The position numbers were made by a program, and so were the translations under genes. A model generated the notes under the pieces. That model was not told where the DNA came from. It made no database searches and was given only the letters and a program-made list of their open reading frames with translations. This document shows, piece after piece, positions 32,476 to 42,198 of a stretch of 64,000 nt of DNA. Location: the NCBI GenBank assembly GCA_016931295.1, contig JAFGEZ010000001.1, forward strand, positions 124,001-188,000, in the 5' to 3' direction. Position 1 is the stretch's first letter. Each line of letters starts with the position of its first letter. This DNA comes from Candidatus Krumholzibacteriota bacterium (GTDB taxonomy: Bacteria > Krumholzibacteriota > Krumholzibacteriia > Krumholzibacteriales > Krumholzibacteriaceae).

Positions 32476-34107
32476 ATGAAGCGCATCGCCATCGCGATCG
32501 CCGCCGCCCTCGTGGCGATCCCCGCGACACTCGACGCCTGCACCAACCTGATCGTGACGAGCGGGGCCTCCGCCGACGGTTCCGTGATGATCACCTACAC
32601 CTGCGACGGGGAGTTCCACCCCCGGATGAGCTACACGCCCCCGGCCGACCACGCCCCCGGCGACTCCCTCGAGCTGCGCGGCTGGGGCGGCACGCTCATG
32701 GGGAAGATCGCGCAGGTGCCCCACACCTACGGCGTCGTCCAGCTGATGAACGAGCACCAGCTCGTCATCGGGGAGACGACCTTCACCGGGCGCGAGGAGC
32801 TGCGCGACCCCGACGGCATCCTCCACTACTGGTGGCTCATGCGGATCGCCCTGCAGCGGTGCCGGACGGCGCGCGAGGCGGTCGAGACGATGGGGGCCCT
32901 CGTCGAGGAGTACGGCTACGCGAGCACGGGGGAGTCGATCTCGATCGGCGATCCGAAGGAGGCGTGGCTCTTCGAGATCAGCGGCAAGGGGCCGGGGCGG
33001 CGCGGCGCCGTCTGGGTGGCCGTCCGCATCCCCGACGGGACGATCTGCGCCCACGCCAACCAGTCGGTGATCCGCGAATTCCCCCTCCACGACGGGAAGA
33101 ACTGCCTCTACGCCCCCGACGTGATCGATTTCGCGATCGAGAAGGGCTACTACGATCCCGCCTCCGGGAAGCCGTTCAGCTTCAGCGACGCCTACTGCCC
33201 CGCGCCGCCGCAGAAGCGGCGCTATTGCGCGACGCGGGTGTGGAGCCTCTTCCGCCGGGCGGCCCCCTCGCGGGAATTCTCACCCGACTACCACCGCGGC
33301 GTGAAGGACGCAGAGCCCTACCCGCTGTGGATCGAGCCCGACGGGAAGCTCACCCGCGACGACGTCTTCGCCCTGATGCGCGACCACTACGAGGGCACCC
33401 CCTACGACATGTGCGAGGGGGTCGACGCCGGTCCCTTCGGCTCGCCGAACCGCTGGCGCCCGATGACCTGGGAGATCGACGGCATCGACTACACGTGGGA
33501 GCGGCCGATCTCGACGCAGCAGACCGGGTTCTCCTTCGTGTCGCAGTCGCGCTCCTGGCTCCCCGACGCCGTCGGCGGCGTCCTCTGGTACGGGGTCGAC
33601 GACTCCTACTTCACCGTCTACACCCCCTTCTACGCCTGCGCCGACCGGATCCCCCCGTCGTTCGCGGAGGGCTCGATGGACGAGTTCTCGTGGGAGTCGG
33701 CGTGGTGGGTCGTCAACTTCGTCTCCAACTACGCCAACCTGCGGTGGGAGCTCATGCGGCCCGACATCCAGGCGGTGCAGGCGGAGCTCGAGGGGCGGCT
33801 GACGGCGATGCAGCCCGCCGTCGAGCAGGCGGCGCTCTCCCTCTACAATGACGACCCGGCGCTGGCGCGCGACTACCTCGGCGACTACACGGCGGCGGTG
33901 GCGGCGCGCAACCTCGAGCGGTACGTCGAGCTGGCAGGCGACCTCATCCGCACATACAACGACGGCTACGTGCAGACGGAGCCGGGGCGGCCGAAGGAGG
34001 AGGGCTACCGCGAGGCGTGGCTGCGGCAGGTGATCCGGTTCCACCCGGAGAAGTACCGCCTCGAGCGCTGGGACGCCGATTCCCTCGAGACCGACCTGCC
34101 GTACTGA
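32476..34107 (+). CDS. C69 family peptidase (exported dipeptidase)
   Basis: A 543-residue Ntn-hydrolase of peptidase family C69. The signal peptide (residues 1-21) ends directly before ACTNLIV; Cys22 is the expected N-terminal nucleophile, exposed by signal cleavage. Other family features are SADGSVMITYTCD, MNEHQLVIGETTFTGREEL, STGESISIGDPKEAWLFEI and a late SFVSQSRSWLPDAVGGVLW. ATG 32476 has GAAAGGACACC upstream. It probably degrades short peptides outside the inner membrane. Neighbours give no further hint. Confidence 0.9.
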   Translation: MKRIAIAIAAALVAIPATLDACTNLIVTSGASADGSVMITYTCDGEFHPRMSYTPPADHAPGDSLELRGWGGTLMGKIAQVPHTYGVVQLMNEHQLVIGETTFTGREELRDPDGILHYWWLMRIALQRCRTAREAVETMGALVEEYGYASTGESISIGDPKEAWLFEISGKGPGRRGAVWVAVRIPDGTICAHANQSVIREFPLHDGKNCLYAPDVIDFAIEKGYYDPASGKPFSFSDAYCPAPPQKRRYCATRVWSLFRRAAPSREFSPDYHRGVKDAEPYPLWIEPDGKLTRDDVFALMRDHYEGTPYDMCEGVDAGPFGSPNRWRPMTWEIDGIDYTWERPISTQQTGFSFVSQSRSWLPDAVGGVLWYGVDDSYFTVYTPFYACADRIPPSFAEGSMDEFSWESAWWVVNFVSNYANLRWELMRPDIQAVQAELEGRLTAMQPAVEQAALSLYNDDPALARDYLGDYTAAVAARNLERYVELAGDLIRTYNDGYVQTEPGRPKEEGYREAWLRQVIRFHPEKYRLERWDADSLETDLPY

Positions 34108-34187
34108 GGAGACGATGCGCAGGCTCGCCGGCCGACCGGGCAGCCGCCGGCGGGCCTGATAGAACGGACGAGCGCAGGCGGAGCGAC

Positions 34188-34910
34188 ATGCGCAACTTCA
34201 AGCTGACGATCGAGTACGACGGGGCCGGTTTCGCCGGCTGGCAGGTGCAGCCCGACGAGCGGACCGTGCAGGGGGAGATCCTGCGCGCGCTCGGGCCGCT
34301 CGCCCGGGGCGCGGTCGACCTCGTCGGGGCGGGCCGGACCGACGCCGGCGTCCACGCCACCGGGCAGGTGGCGCACGCGAGGATGGAGACGCGCCACGAC
34401 GCCGACACGATCCGCCGCGCCCTCGGCGGCACCCTGCCGCCGGCGATCCTCGTGAAGGCCGTCGAGGAGGTCCCCCCCGGCTTCCACGCCCGCTACGACG
34501 CGAGGGAGCGCTCCTACGAGTATCTCTTCATCACCCGCCCGACGGCCCTGTGGCGCGGCCGGACGTACAACGCGGGCGGGCCGCTCGACGTCGGCGCGAT
34601 GCGCGCCGCGCTCCGGCCCCTCATCGGCGAACACGATTTCGCCTCCTTCGCCGCCGCCGGCTGCGCCGCCCGGACGACACGGTGCCGCGTGATCCGGGCA
34701 AACGTGTCGACGCCCGGGCCCCTCGTCGTCCTCGAACTCACCGCCGATCGCTTCCTCCACAACATGGTGCGGATCCTCGCCGGCACGCTCCTCGACGCGG
34801 GCAGGGGGAAGCCGGTCGACACGGCGGCGATCCTCGACGCGCGCGACCGCGAGGCGGCGGGGCCGACCCTGCCCCCGCGCGCCCTCTATCTCGTCGAGGT
34901 CCGCTACTGA
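34188..34910 (+). CDS. truA: tRNA pseudouridine(38-40) synthase
   Basis: A 240-residue enzyme that makes pseudouridine at positions 38-40 of the tRNA anticodon arm. It begins [19 protein letters not shown] and shows the catalytic aspartate in [14 protein letters not shown], then [19 protein letters not shown] and [15 protein letters not shown]. Length is standard. ATG 34188 follows a GGCGGAG of modest quality. It lies 80 bp after the dipeptidase gene, so it may be co-transcribed. Confidence 0.96.
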   Translation: MRNFKLTIEYDGAGFAGWQVQPDERTVQGEILRALGPLARGAVDLVGAGRTDAGVHATGQVAHARMETRHDADTIRRALGGTLPPAILVKAVEEVPPGFHARYDARERSYEYLFITRPTALWRGRTYNAGGPLDVGAMRAALRPLIGEHDFASFAAAGCAARTTRCRVIRANVSTPGPLVVLELTADRFLHNMVRILAGTLLDAGRGKPVDTAAILDARDREAAGPTLPPRALYLVEVRY

Positions 34911-34935
34911 GCGGCCGCCGCCGGGCGGCGGCCGC
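34911..34935 (+). terminator. terminator-like perfect hairpin directly after truA
   Basis: A 12-bp perfect GC-only inverted repeat around a single central base begins at the base after the truA stop codon. It is followed by C-rich rather than T-rich DNA, so it is not a classical intrinsic terminator, but a new promoter lies 30 bp beyond it. Confidence 0.35.
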
Positions 34936-34966
34936 GGCCCCCCGGCGTGGCCCGCGCCGAAATCGG

Positions 34967-34995
34967 TTGTGGGGGTGGGGGGATGTTTGTATAAT
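34967..34995 (+). promoter_or_regulatory. sigma70-type promoter of the transaldolase-like gene
   Basis: TTGTGG (34967-34972), a 17-bp spacer and a perfect TATAAT (34990-34995) precede the start at 35054 by about 58 bp. Confidence 0.6.
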
Positions 34996-35053
34996 AACGG
35001 TTTTCCGGACGGAACCGGCCCGCCGAAGACACGTCACCCGCAGGGGAGGAGCC

Positions 35054-35698
35054 ATGAAGTTCTTTATCGACACCGCCAACATCGAACAGATCCGCGACGC
35101 GGCATCGCTCGGGATCCTCGACGGCGTCACGACGAACCCCACGCTGATCTCCCGCGAGAAGGGGGATTACCGCGAGATCCTCGCCGAGATCTGCTCGATC
35201 GTCAACGGGCCGGTCAGCGCCGAGGTCGTCTCCCTCGAGGCGGAGAAGATGGTCGCGGAGGGGAAGGATCTGTGCAAGATCGCCGACAACATCATCATCA
35301 AGGTCCCCTGCATCCGCGAGGGGATCAAGGCGATCCGGATGTTCCACGAGGAGGGGATCCAGACCAACGCCACCCTCTGCTTCTCGGTGAACCAGGCGCT
35401 GCTCGTCGCGCGCGCCGGGGCGACCTTCGTCTCGCCCTTCGTCGGCCGCATCGACGACTCGGGCCACCCGGGGATGCAGCTGATCGAGGACCTCGTCACC
35501 GTCTACGGCAACTACTCCTTCGGCACGCAGATCATCGTGGCCAGCATCCGCAGCGTCCAGCACGTCTACGAGTCGGCCCTCATCGGGGCGGACATCTGCA
35601 CGATCCCCCACAAGGTGATCGAGCAGCTCATCAGGCACCCGCTGACCGACCTCGGCGTGGAGAGCTTCCTCGCCGACTGGAAGAAGGTCGGCAAGTAA
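35054..35698 (+). CDS. transaldolase / fructose-6-phosphate aldolase-like protein
   Basis: A 214-residue TIM-barrel enzyme of the short transaldolase group (TalC/MipB/FsaA). It starts [16 protein letters not shown], has [16 protein letters not shown], the Schiff-base lysine Lys83 in NIIIKVPC, and [31 protein letters not shown] split across strands 4-6. Members act either as transaldolase in the pentose phosphate pathway or as dihydroxyacetone-using aldolases; the size fits both. ATG 35054 has GGGGAGGAG upstream. Confidence 0.93.
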   Translation: MKFFIDTANIEQIRDAASLGILDGVTTNPTLISREKGDYREILAEICSIVNGPVSAEVVSLEAEKMVAEGKDLCKIADNIIIKVPCIREGIKAIRMFHEEGIQTNATLCFSVNQALLVARAGATFVSPFVGRIDDSGHPGMQLIEDLVTVYGNYSFGTQIIVASIRSVQHVYESALIGADICTIPHKVIEQLIRHPLTDLGVESFLADWKKVGK

Positions 35699-35753
35699 CC
35701 GCTCGCGGCGGACGGGGCGGCCCGGGCCGTCCCGCCGGCCGCCGGAGTCAGCC

Positions 35754-36932
35754 ATGCACCCGTACGAAACGAGATGGTCGAGGGTACTGCCCTACGCGAT
35801 GGGGATCTTCTTCGGCCTGTCCGTGGCCCTGCTCGTCGTCTCGATCGTGATGTTCCGCCGGGCCGCCGAGCGGGAGCCGACCGCCTTCACCGTCGGCGAC
35901 ACGCTCTTCGAGCTCGCCGGCGGCGACGCGATCATCGCCGCCCGCCGCGTCGTCTCCCCGGCGGTCGTCTCGATCACCGCCTACAAGACGCGCAAGGTCT
36001 ACGCCCAGCCGCGGTCGGCCACCGAGTGGCTGATGCAGTACTACGGCCGCTCGCCCCGCGTCGTCGAGCGCAAGTACCCGAGCCTCGGCTCCGGCTTCAT
36101 CGTGAGGCGTGACGGGTACATCCTCACGAACGAGCACGTCGTCTCCGAGTCGGACGAGATCTACGTCATCCTCAGCGACTCTTCCGAGGTGCTGGCGACG
36201 CTCGTGGGCGCCTCGGCCGAGTTCGACCTCGCTTTGCTCAAGATCGAGGGAGGCGACCTGCCCTACGCCGTCCTCGGCGACTCGGACAAGCTGGAGATCG
36301 GCGAGCAGGTGATCGCGATCGGCTCGCCCTTCCCCTACCTCTTCTACGACACGCAACCCACCGTGACCCTCGGCGTGGTGAGCGCCATGCACCGCGACGT
36401 CGTCTCCGGCGACGACACCGAGGCCGTCTTCAAGAACATGATCCAGACCGACGCCGCGATCAACCCGGGGAACTCCGGGGGGCCGCTCGTCTCGAGCCGC
36501 GGCGCGGTCGTCGGCGTCAACACCTTCGTCTTCACCGGCGGCCAGGGGGCGATCGGGATGGGGTTTGCGATACCGATCAACACGGCGCGCATGGTGATGG
36601 ACGAGCTGATACGATACGGCCGCTTCCGCTACGTCTGGACGGGGCTCTACGTGGACAGCCTCACCCCGGAGATCGCCGCGCGGGTGGGGGCGCCCTTCGA
36701 GACGGGCCTCTTCATCGCGCGCGTCGACGAGGGCGGGCCGGCGGCGCTCGCGGGGATGCAGGTGGGCGACGTCGTCGACGTCGTCAACGGCATGCGGATC
36801 CGCACGCTCGACCAGGCCAACCGGGCGATATTCGGGCTCCGCGTGGGGGACCGGCTGCCGATCGCCGTCTTCCGCGACGGCGAGCGGATCGAGCTGGATC
36901 TCGAGCTCGTCGAGAAACAGCGGGGCGCGTAG
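35754..36932 (+). CDS. HtrA/DegS-like trypsin-fold serine protease with one PDZ domain
   Basis: A 392-residue envelope protease with an N-terminal membrane anchor (residues ~12-34). The trypsin-like domain has the full triad: His128 in TNEHVV, Asp158 in EFDLALLKI and Ser241 in NPGNSGGPL. One PDZ domain (~300-385, with GLFIARVDEGGPAALAGMQV) completes it, as in DegS. Such proteases sense or remove misfolded envelope proteins. ATG 35754 follows CCGGAGTC. The purine genes begin 25 bp later, an apparently unrelated but close neighbour. Confidence 0.93.
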   Translation: MHPYETRWSRVLPYAMGIFFGLSVALLVVSIVMFRRAAEREPTAFTVGDTLFELAGGDAIIAARRVVSPAVVSITAYKTRKVYAQPRSATEWLMQYYGRSPRVVERKYPSLGSGFIVRRDGYILTNEHVVSESDEIYVILSDSSEVLATLVGASAEFDLALLKIEGGDLPYAVLGDSDKLEIGEQVIAIGSPFPYLFYDTQPTVTLGVVSAMHRDVVSGDDTEAVFKNMIQTDAAINPGNSGGPLVSSRGAVVGVNTFVFTGGQGAIGMGFAIPINTARMVMDELIRYGRFRYVWTGLYVDSLTPEIAARVGAPFETGLFIARVDEGGPAALAGMQVGDVVDVVNGMRIRTLDQANRAIFGLRVGDRLPIAVFRDGERIELDLELVEKQRGA

Positions 36933-36957
36933 CGGACGAACGACAAGGAGGACCGGC

Positions 36958-38274
36958 TTGATTCCGAGGTATTCCCTTCCCGAGATCGCCCGCATCTGGA
37001 CCGACGAGTACCGGTACGACCTCTGGCGCGAGATCGAGGTCCTCTACTGCGAGGGGCTCGCCGCCTACGGGCTGATCCCGAAGAAGGCGGCGCGCGAGAT
37101 CCGCGCCCGGGCCGGCTTCGACGTGGCCGCGATCGAGCGGATCGAGAAGGAGACGCGCCACGACGTCATCGCCTTCCTCACCGACATGTCCTCGCGCATC
37201 GGCCCCGCCGGCCGCTACCTGCACATGGGGATGACGAGCAGCGACCTGCTCGACACGGCCCTCGCCTGCCAGATGCGCGACGCGGGGCGGGAGATCATGA
37301 CGAAACTGCGCCGCCTGCGGAGCGTGCTGCGGCGGCAGGCGGTCCGCTACAAGCGCACGCCGATGGTCGGCCGCACCCACGGGATCCACGCCGAGCCGAT
37401 CACCTTCGGCCTCAAGATCCTCGTGTGGTACGAGGAGGTCGACCGGCACGTCGAGCGCCTCCGGGCGGCGATCGAGGAGATCTCCGTCGGGCAGATGACC
37501 GGCGCCGTCGGCACGATGACGCACGTCGATCCGCGCGTGGAGCGCTGGACCATGAAGCGGCTCGGCCTCCGCCCCGCGCCGGTGACGACCCAGATCGTCC
37601 CGCGCGACCGCCACGCCGCGTACATGACGACCCTCTCGCTCGTCGGGGCCTCGCTGGAGAAGATGGCGACGGAGATCCGCTCGCTCCAGCGCACCGACAT
37701 CGGCGAGGCCGAGGAGCCGTTCACGAAGGGGCAGAAGGGCTCGAGCGCGATGCCGCACAAGCGCAACCCGATCCTCACCGAGCGGGTCAGCGGGATGGCC
37801 CGCCTGCTCCGCGGGAACGCCCTCGCCGCGGTCGAGAACGTGGCCCTCTGGCACGAGCGCGACATCAGCCACTCCTCGGTGGAGCGGGTGATCGTGCCCG
37901 ACTCCACGATGATTCTCGGCTACATGCTCGAGAAGTTCACCTGGGTGATGGCGAACCTCCGGGTGAACCGCCGCCGGATGCTGGAGAATCTCGACGCCAC
38001 CGGCGGGCTCGTCTTCTCGCAGCACATCCTCCTCAAGCTCGTCGAGAACGGGGTGAGCCGGGAGGACGCCTACGCGATCGTCCAGGGGGCGGCGATGAAG
38101 AGCATGACGGGCGCGACGACCTTCAGGGAACTGCTGCTCGCCGACCGGCGCGTGCTCGACGCGTGCGGCGCCGCCGCCGTCGAGGCGGTCTTCGACGTCG
38201 AAACGCATCTCGACCGGATCGATTTCATCTTCCGGCGCGTGCTGGGAAGCGGCGGCAAACGAACGAAAGGATAG
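36958..38274 (+). CDS. purB: adenylosuccinate lyase
   Basis: A 438-residue enzyme acting twice in purine synthesis, cleaving SAICAR and adenylosuccinate. The family signature [12 protein letters not shown] is present, with TRHDVIAFL and [14 protein letters not shown] upstream and [13 protein letters not shown]. The start is TTG at 36958, fixed by AAGGAGGACC at good spacing and by the usual N-terminus [13 protein letters not shown]. It leads the purine cluster with purL, purQ, a PurS-like gene and purF on the same strand. Confidence 0.97.
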   Translation: MIPRYSLPEIARIWTDEYRYDLWREIEVLYCEGLAAYGLIPKKAAREIRARAGFDVAAIERIEKETRHDVIAFLTDMSSRIGPAGRYLHMGMTSSDLLDTALACQMRDAGREIMTKLRRLRSVLRRQAVRYKRTPMVGRTHGIHAEPITFGLKILVWYEEVDRHVERLRAAIEEISVGQMTGAVGTMTHVDPRVERWTMKRLGLRPAPVTTQIVPRDRHAAYMTTLSLVGASLEKMATEIRSLQRTDIGEAEEPFTKGQKGSSAMPHKRNPILTERVSGMARLLRGNALAAVENVALWHERDISHSSVERVIVPDSTMILGYMLEKFTWVMANLRVNRRRMLENLDATGGLVFSQHILLKLVENGVSREDAYAIVQGAAMKSMTGATTFRELLLADRRVLDACGAAAVEAVFDVETHLDRIDFIFRRVLGSGGKRTKG

Positions 38275-38277
38275 CAA

Positions 38278-38297
38278 CCGGCCCGACGGCGGGCCGG
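38278..38297 (+). repeat. perfect hairpin between purB and purL
   Basis: CCGGCCCG and CGGGCCGG form an 8-bp perfect stem with loop ACGG, four bases after the purB stop. It could slow or adjust transcription between the genes, but no T-tract or riboswitch-like structure is seen. Confidence 0.35.
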
Positions 38298-38346
38298 GGG
38301 GCGAGGCCGCGCGGCCGGCGCGGTCCAACGGAAAGGAACGACGACG

Positions 38347-40716
38347 GTGCTGAAGGGAACGATCCCCATCGGGGGCGCGACGGACGAAGCGGCCGCCGCC
38401 CTGCTCGCCGAGCACGGGCTCAACCTCACCGTCGGGGAGGCGAGGCGCGTCGTCTCGCTCCTCGGCCGCGACCCGACGATCGTCGAGCTGACGATCTTCA
38501 ACACGATGTGGAGCGAGCACTGCAGCTACAAGAGCAGCCGCAGGATCCTCGGCGAGCTTCTGCCCGTCGCGGCGCCGAACGTCGTCATGGGGCCGGGCGA
38601 GGACGCCGGCATCGTCCGCTTCGCCGAGACGGGCGACGGCGACTGGTGGTGCCTCGTCATCGCGCACGAGAGCCACAACCACCCCTCGCAGGTGCTGCCC
38701 GTCGAGGGCGCGGCCACGGGGATCGGCGGGATCGTCCGCGACGTCTACTGCATGGGCGCCGAGGTCGTCGGCGTGCTCGACCCGCTGCGGTTCGGCGACC
38801 CGGCGGGCAGGCGCGGGCGCCTCTCCGTCTCGATCGCACAGGGCGTGGTCGACGGGATCGCCTCCTACGGCAACCCGCTCGGCGTGCCGAACCTCGGCGG
38901 CGACGTCGTCTTCGACGCCGGCTACGACGAGAACTGCCTCGTGAACGTCGTGGCGGTGGGACTCGTGCGCGAATCGCACATCCTCCGCAGCCGCGTTCCC
39001 GAGGAGGGACAGACGACCCCCTACCGGATCATCCTCGTCGGCAAGCCGACCGACGACTCCGGCTTCGGCGGCGCCGCCTTCGCCTCGGAGGACCTTGCCG
39101 GCGAGGAGGAAGCCGACCGTGGCGCCGTGCAGGTGCCCGATCCCTTCCTCAAGCGGGTGCTCGCCGTGGCGAACCGCCGCGTTCTCGAACTGGCGCGCGA
39201 GCGCGGCCTCGCGATCGGCTTCAAGGATCTCGGCGCAGGCGGGATCGCCTGCGTGACGAGCGAGATCGCCGACGCCGGCGGCTTCGGCGTGACGATCGAT
39301 CTCGACCGGGTCAACGTCGCCGCGGGGCACTTCCCGCCGGCCGTCGTCTCCTGCTCGGAGACGCAGGAGCGCTACGGCCTCGCCGTTCCCGAGGAACTGG
39401 TCGACGACGTCCTGAGGATCTACAACGAGGACTACGAGCTGCCGCACCTCTACCACGGCGCGGGGGCCTTCGTGATCGGGGAGGTCACCGGGGAGAAGAC
39501 CTACCGCATCACGAGCGGCGGCGAGACGGTCTGCGAGGCGGCCGTCGACGTCATCACGACGGGGATCGCCTACGACCGCGAACAGACCCCCCGCCGGCGC
39601 GTCTTCGACGAGCCGGCGCGCGATCCGGAACGCTCGCTGCAGGAGGATTTCCCCGCCCTGCTCGCCCGGCCCAACATCGCCTCGAAGAACCACGTCTTCC
39701 GGCACTACGACAGCGAGGTGCAGGGGCGGGCCGTGATCCGGCCGGGAGAGGCCGACGCCGGCGTCATCGCCCCGCTGCCCGGCAGCCCGGTGGGGCTCGC
39801 CTTCTCCGTCGACGGCAATCCCGCCTACGGCAAGATCGATCCCTATCTCGGCGGCGCCCTCGCCGTCTGCGAGGCGGCGCGCAATGTCGCGGCCGTCGGC
39901 GCCGTCCCCTCGACGATGACCGACTGCCTCAACTACGGCAACCCCGAGATCCCCGAGGTCTTCTGGGAGTTCGTCGAGGGGGTGCGGGGGATCGGCGACG
40001 CGTGCAGGGGGATCGGCCTGCTGTCGCATCCCGGGCACCCGATCCCGATCGTCTCGGGGAACGTGAGCTTCTACAACCAGGGCGAGAGCGGCAAGGCGAT
40101 CCCTCCCTCGCCGATCATCGCCTGCGCCGGCGTCGTCGAGGATTACGCCCGCTGCCGGTCGATGCGGTGGAAGGAGGCGGGCAACGAGCTCTTCCTCGTC
40201 GGCGAGCCGCGCGACGAGCTCGGCGGGAGCGAGTACTACCGGCTCGCCTACGACGCGGAGGGCGCGAACGTCCCCGGGGCCGATTTCGTCCGCGAGCGGC
40301 AGCAGATCGCCGCGGTGATCGAGATGCACCGGCTCGGCATGGTCGAGTCCTGCCACGACGTCGGCGGCGGCGGGCTCCTCACGGCGATCGCCGAGATGGC
40401 CCTCGGCGGCGGCGGCGAAGGGCGACTCGGGCTGGCCCTCGACGTGACCGGGCTCTGCGCGGCGACGGGGCTGCCCCCCGAGACGGTCCTCTTCGCCGAG
40501 ACCGGGGCCTTCCTCGTCGAGACGCCCGCGGGCAACGAGCGCGAGATACTCGCCCTCTGCGCGCGCAACCGCGTCCGCCTGCACCGGCTGGGTTGGATCG
40601 TCGATCGGCCGCGTCTCGAGGTGCTCGCCGGCGACGAGCGGCTCGCCGCGTGGGAACTGGCCGCGCTCGCCGATATCTACATGAACGCATGCCGCGGGAT
40701 CTTCGGCGTCGGGTGA
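38347..40716 (+). CDS. purL: phosphoribosylformylglycinamidine synthase subunit PurL (small type)
   Basis: A 789-residue ATP-dependent subunit that converts FGAR to FGAM using ammonia delivered by PurQ. It begins with the linker motif MWSEHCSYKSSR, followed by HESHNHPSQVLPVEGAATG, the GIGGIVRD loop, FKDLGAGGIACVTSEIA and a second half with DCLNYGNPEIPEVFWEF and SCHDVGGGG. It lacks the N-terminal PurS-like and C-terminal glutaminase domains of the ~1300-residue proteobacterial enzyme, so it needs separate PurS and PurQ, both encoded next. Start GTG 38347 has GGAAAGGAACG upstream. Confidence 0.96.
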   Translation: MLKGTIPIGGATDEAAAALLAEHGLNLTVGEARRVVSLLGRDPTIVELTIFNTMWSEHCSYKSSRRILGELLPVAAPNVVMGPGEDAGIVRFAETGDGDWWCLVIAHESHNHPSQVLPVEGAATGIGGIVRDVYCMGAEVVGVLDPLRFGDPAGRRGRLSVSIAQGVVDGIASYGNPLGVPNLGGDVVFDAGYDENCLVNVVAVGLVRESHILRSRVPEEGQTTPYRIILVGKPTDDSGFGGAAFASEDLAGEEEADRGAVQVPDPFLKRVLAVANRRVLELARERGLAIGFKDLGAGGIACVTSEIADAGGFGVTIDLDRVNVAAGHFPPAVVSCSETQERYGLAVPEELVDDVLRIYNEDYELPHLYHGAGAFVIGEVTGEKTYRITSGGETVCEAAVDVITTGIAYDREQTPRRRVFDEPARDPERSLQEDFPALLARPNIASKNHVFRHYDSEVQGRAVIRPGEADAGVIAPLPGSPVGLAFSVDGNPAYGKIDPYLGGALAVCEAARNVAAVGAVPSTMTDCLNYGNPEIPEVFWEFVEGVRGIGDACRGIGLLSHPGHPIPIVSGNVSFYNQGESGKAIPPSPIIACAGVVEDYARCRSMRWKEAGNELFLVGEPRDELGGSEYYRLAYDAEGANVPGADFVRERQQIAAVIEMHRLGMVESCHDVGGGGLLTAIAEMALGGGGEGRLGLALDVTGLCAATGLPPETVLFAETGAFLVETPAGNEREILALCARNRVRLHRLGWIVDRPRLEVLAGDERLAAWELAALADIYMNACRGIFGVG

Positions 40717-40765
40717 CGCGGGGGCCTTGGCGCGGTCGACATACGGGAGATCGAAAGGAGAGGGA

Positions 40766-41599
40766 GTGGCGAATTCCTTCGAGGGAACGGTGGCGATCAT
40801 ACAGTTCCCCGGCGTCAACTGCGAGGACGAGACGGCCGCCGCCGTGCGGGCCGTGGGGCGGAAAGCGGCGCTCTTCCGCTGGAACGACGATCCGTCGCTC
40901 CTCGCGGGCGCGGCGGCGATCGTGCTGCCCGGCGGCTTCTCCTACCAGGACCGCATCCGCGCGGGGGTGGTCGCGGCGAAGGACCGGGTGATGGACACGA
41001 TCGGCGAGCTGGCCTCGGCGGGCATCCCCGTCCTCGGCATCTGCAACGGGGCGCAGGTCCTCGTCGAGTCCGGTTTCATCCCGGGGATCCACTGGGAGCG
41101 GGTCGACCTCGCGCTCGCGCCGAACGTCATGGCGGACCGGGCCGGATACTACTGCGCGTGGACACACCTGCGCGCCGAGAAGAGCGCCTGCCTGTGGACC
41201 GGCGCCTTCGCGCCCGAAGAGATCGTGCCGGTGCCGATCGCGCACGCCGAGGGGCGCTTCGTCGCCGACGACGCCGCGATCCTCGAGGAGATGGAACGCG
41301 CCGGCCAGGTGGCGCTTCGCTACTGCACCGTGCGCGGCGAGATCGATCCGTCCTTCCCCGTCAACCCGAACGGGTCGGTCGGCAACATCGCCGGCGTCTG
41401 CAACCCCGCGGGCAACGTCCTCGCGATGATGCCCCATCCCGAGCGCGCCTCGTGGCTGCGGCAGGTCCCCGAGGACCTCGACGGGCCGTGGGGCCGGCGC
41501 CGCCGGGCGGCCGCCGGCGAGGCGACGCGGATGGAGGAGGAGGGGCCGGGGCGCCGGTTCTTCGCCTCGATCCCCGCGGGAAAGGGGGGATCGCGATGA
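40766..41599 (+). CDS. purQ: phosphoribosylformylglycinamidine synthase glutaminase subunit
   Basis: A 277-residue class I glutaminase that supplies ammonia to PurL. It shows IIQFPGVNCEDETA, VLPGGFSYQDRIRAG, the nucleophile cysteine in GICNGAQVL and a C-terminal MPHPERA with the catalytic His and Glu. It is longer than the usual 225-260 residues, with an extra Arg/Glu-rich C-terminal tail of about 40 residues. GTG 40766 has GAAAGGAGAGG upstream. The next gene starts within its stop codon (ATGA). Confidence 0.96.
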   Translation: MANSFEGTVAIIQFPGVNCEDETAAAVRAVGRKAALFRWNDDPSLLAGAAAIVLPGGFSYQDRIRAGVVAAKDRVMDTIGELASAGIPVLGICNGAQVLVESGFIPGIHWERVDLALAPNVMADRAGYYCAWTHLRAEKSACLWTGAFAPEEIVPVPIAHAEGRFVADDAAILEEMERAGQVALRYCTVRGEIDPSFPVNPNGSVGNIAGVCNPAGNVLAMMPHPERASWLRQVPEDLDGPWGRRRRAAAGEATRMEEEGPGRRFFASIPAGKGGSR

Positions 41600-42198
41600 A
41601 AACCGTCGTCGAGCTCTGGGTGCGGCTCAAGGTGGTCGATCTCGTCGCCGGGACGGCCTGGATGACCCTGACCGAAAAACTCGATTTCGGCGATTCCCTC
41701 CGGGGGCTCGTGCGATACAGCTACTGGCGCATGGAGGCCGAGGGCGCCTCGGCCGGTGCGGTCGTCGACGCGATCGACCGCGCCGTCCGCCTCGACAGCG
41801 CCTTCACGAACCAGAACAAGCATCTCTACCGGCTGCGCGAGACCGGCGGCGCGGGCGCCGGCGACCTCGCCGTCGAGGAGGACTATCCCGTCCGCGCGAC
41901 CGGCGGGGGGGAGCTGCGCGCCGTCGATCTCCTCGTGCGGGAGAAGCGCCCCGAGAGCGAGGCGGCGTACGCGGCGCGGCTCGGGGAGCGGCTCGAGGAT
42001 GTCCGGATCCTCTCGATGACCGCCGGGGAGGTCTGGCGGATCATCGTGTCGGCCGCGGACGACGCGGCGGCGGTCGGCCTCGCCGAGCGGATGGCCGTCA
42101 CGCGCTCCCGCCGCGAGGGGCTCCTTCTCAATCCCCACTACCAGCGGCACGAGATCGTCGCGGTCGGGCCGGTCGTGCGGAAAGAGGGCGACCGATGA
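41596..42198 (+). CDS. tandem PurS-like protein (putative PurS subunit of FGAM synthase)
   Basis: A 200-residue protein between purQ and purF, overlapping both by 4 bp (ATGA at each end). Residues 3-81 follow the pattern of PurS: beta strand VELWVRLK, a helix, a strand with YSYWRMEA, then a helix and a final strand. Residues 106-190 repeat it: VDLLVREK, a helix (AAYAARLGERL), DVRILSMTAGEVWRIIVSA, a helix and LLLNPHYQRHEIVAV, close to the PurS ending LLANPVIEDY. PurS is normally about 80 residues and dimeric. A double PurS would mimic the dimer, as the N-terminal region of large PurL does. Assignment rests on pattern and operon position, not on a search. Confidence 0.65.
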   Translation: MKTVVELWVRLKVVDLVAGTAWMTLTEKLDFGDSLRGLVRYSYWRMEAEGASAGAVVDAIDRAVRLDSAFTNQNKHLYRLRETGGAGAGDLAVEEDYPVRATGGGELRAVDLLVREKRPESEAAYAARLGERLEDVRILSMTAGEVWRIIVSAADDAAAVGLAERMAVTRSRREGLLLNPHYQRHEIVAVGPVVRKEGDR

